A DNA stretch of 23,913 bases from Oxalobacteraceae bacterium UBA6018 (GTDB lineage: Bacteria > Pseudomonadota > Gammaproteobacteria > Burkholderiales > Burkholderiaceae_D), in contig DIZW01000031.1 of assembly GCA_002428015.1 (NCBI GenBank), positions 1 through 23,913 on the forward strand, written 5' to 3'. The notes beneath the pieces are model-generated. The model did not search any database. It worked only from the letters and a program-made list of their open reading frames with translations, and was not told the origin of the DNA. Positions 23,315 through 23,913 of the stretch are shown here, one piece after another. Numbering within the stretch: position 1 is the first letter of the stretch; every line of letters starts with the position of its first letter. The position numbers and the translations under genes are program-made.

Positions 23315-23913
23315 TATATTCTCACTCGTAAAATAATTAATCACGGAGCAATCATCGCGCATCCTTGAGGAAAGTGGCGCCAGTATGATATTCATGGGAT
23401 CCAAAACTCGATCAGGATCGCCGTGTTAGCGCAGACCGGCTTATGAAGCGAGACGAATTTCTTACGATTAAGGTTGCAGCCGGTATCTACAAGTCTAATA
23501 CGATGTCGAACGGTCAATATGAAATATACAACCATGCAACTTCTAAAGTTGGGGTACCGAAACGACAATGAAGAAGATATCGAAAAGTAACGCCATAGTT
23601 CCTCTCGAAATGCGCTATGACAATACCATAACGTTACCAGTCGAAATCCAGAAACAGGCCAATTCAAAATTAGTAGCGACTTTTTTCGAGACCTGGATCC
23701 TGTCGATGAAATGTTCATTCCTGGGTACCCAAACAATATAGGTAACGATGACCCACTCGGGAAACGCGCGACCGTCGCATCAGATCCAAATTCTGGCTGG
23801 AGGAACCATCCCGCCTAGTATGTAGGCGTTTCGACGCTCAGATGGGAGTGGTTTGGAGGCCGAAACTGGTCGGCCATATAATTAGACGAGACTAGGGAAG
23901 CACTGATTTATTC
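23315..23913. other. AT-rich region without an intact gene; possible decayed coding sequence
   Basis: Composition shifts strongly: the line 23461-23520 has 25 G+C of 60. Only short frames are present. On the plus strand a 42-codon frame (23443-23571) overlaps another start (ATG 23568). A third frame runs from a stop near 23609 to TAG at 23816-23818 with protein-like content (RNPETGQFKISSDFF, DPLGKRATVASDPNSG) but no proper start. On the minus strand a 114-codon frame (23392-23736) has no family features. Frameshifted remains of an acquired gene are a reasonable reading. The part next to 23314 holds the promoter of the copper-binding protein gene. Confidence 0.4.

Noticed and set aside
23392..23736. 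114-codon minus-strand frame as a gene
   Set aside because: No Shine-Dalgarno, no recognisable domain and odd composition. Plus-strand fragments look at least as protein-like, so neither strand is called.

Overview
The window looks like chromosome of a high-GC betaproteobacterium of the Oxalobacteraceae (Massilia/Duganella/Janthinobacterium type). This is inferred from the RpoD sequence with its long Ala/Lys-rich N-terminus, a phasin, YaeQ, PurU, and the strongly GC-rich codon use of the core genes. No taxonomic search was possible, so genus is a guess.

Layout. 1-2144 (minus): rpoD, cut by the window edge, with an orphan Rho-independent terminator upstream of it. 2653-3761 (plus): a ProQ/FinO-type RNA chaperone followed 11 nt later by an RNase D-like 3'-5' exonuclease. 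3837-8326: a redox locus with a cytochrome P450 (minus) diverging from an AraC-type regulator, a diheme c4-like cytochrome and a triheme cytochrome c. 8327-12570: an accessory stretch, AT-richer from about 9.8 kb on, with five plus-strand genes (SGNH hydrolase, two tiny membrane proteins, a SUKH immunity-type protein and a leucine-rich-repeat protein). Related copies of one degenerate repeat family lie before, between and after these genes, giving a cassette-like pattern. 12576-14545 (minus): a divergent PilT-family ATPase and an RlmI-type rRNA methyltransferase gene that stops before its catalytic domain. 14708-15466 (plus): an exported DUF2807 protein. 15507-18656 (minus): a probable copper-acquisition operon, DUF2946 - PCu(A)C chaperone - TonB-dependent receptor. 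18708-20148 (minus): purU-yaeQ. 20446-22020 (plus): phasin, hemerythrin-like protein and a KGG-repeat stress protein, ended by a strong terminator. 22354-22863 (plus): YgjP-type metallopeptidase. 22937-23314 (minus): a Cys-rich four-helix copper-binding protein. 23315-23913: AT-rich sequence with only short broken reading frames.

How the genes fit together. Three functional themes can be read: RNA metabolism (ProQ with exonuclease, RlmI remnant), copper handling (DUF2946/PCuAC/TonB receptor, and separately the Csp-like protein), and redox chemistry (P450 and c-type cytochromes under an AraC regulator). The part most likely to hold something undescribed is the repeat-separated row of small genes at 8.4-12.4 kb. 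It resembles a gene-cassette array but has no integron integrase and no recognisable attC sites in the window.
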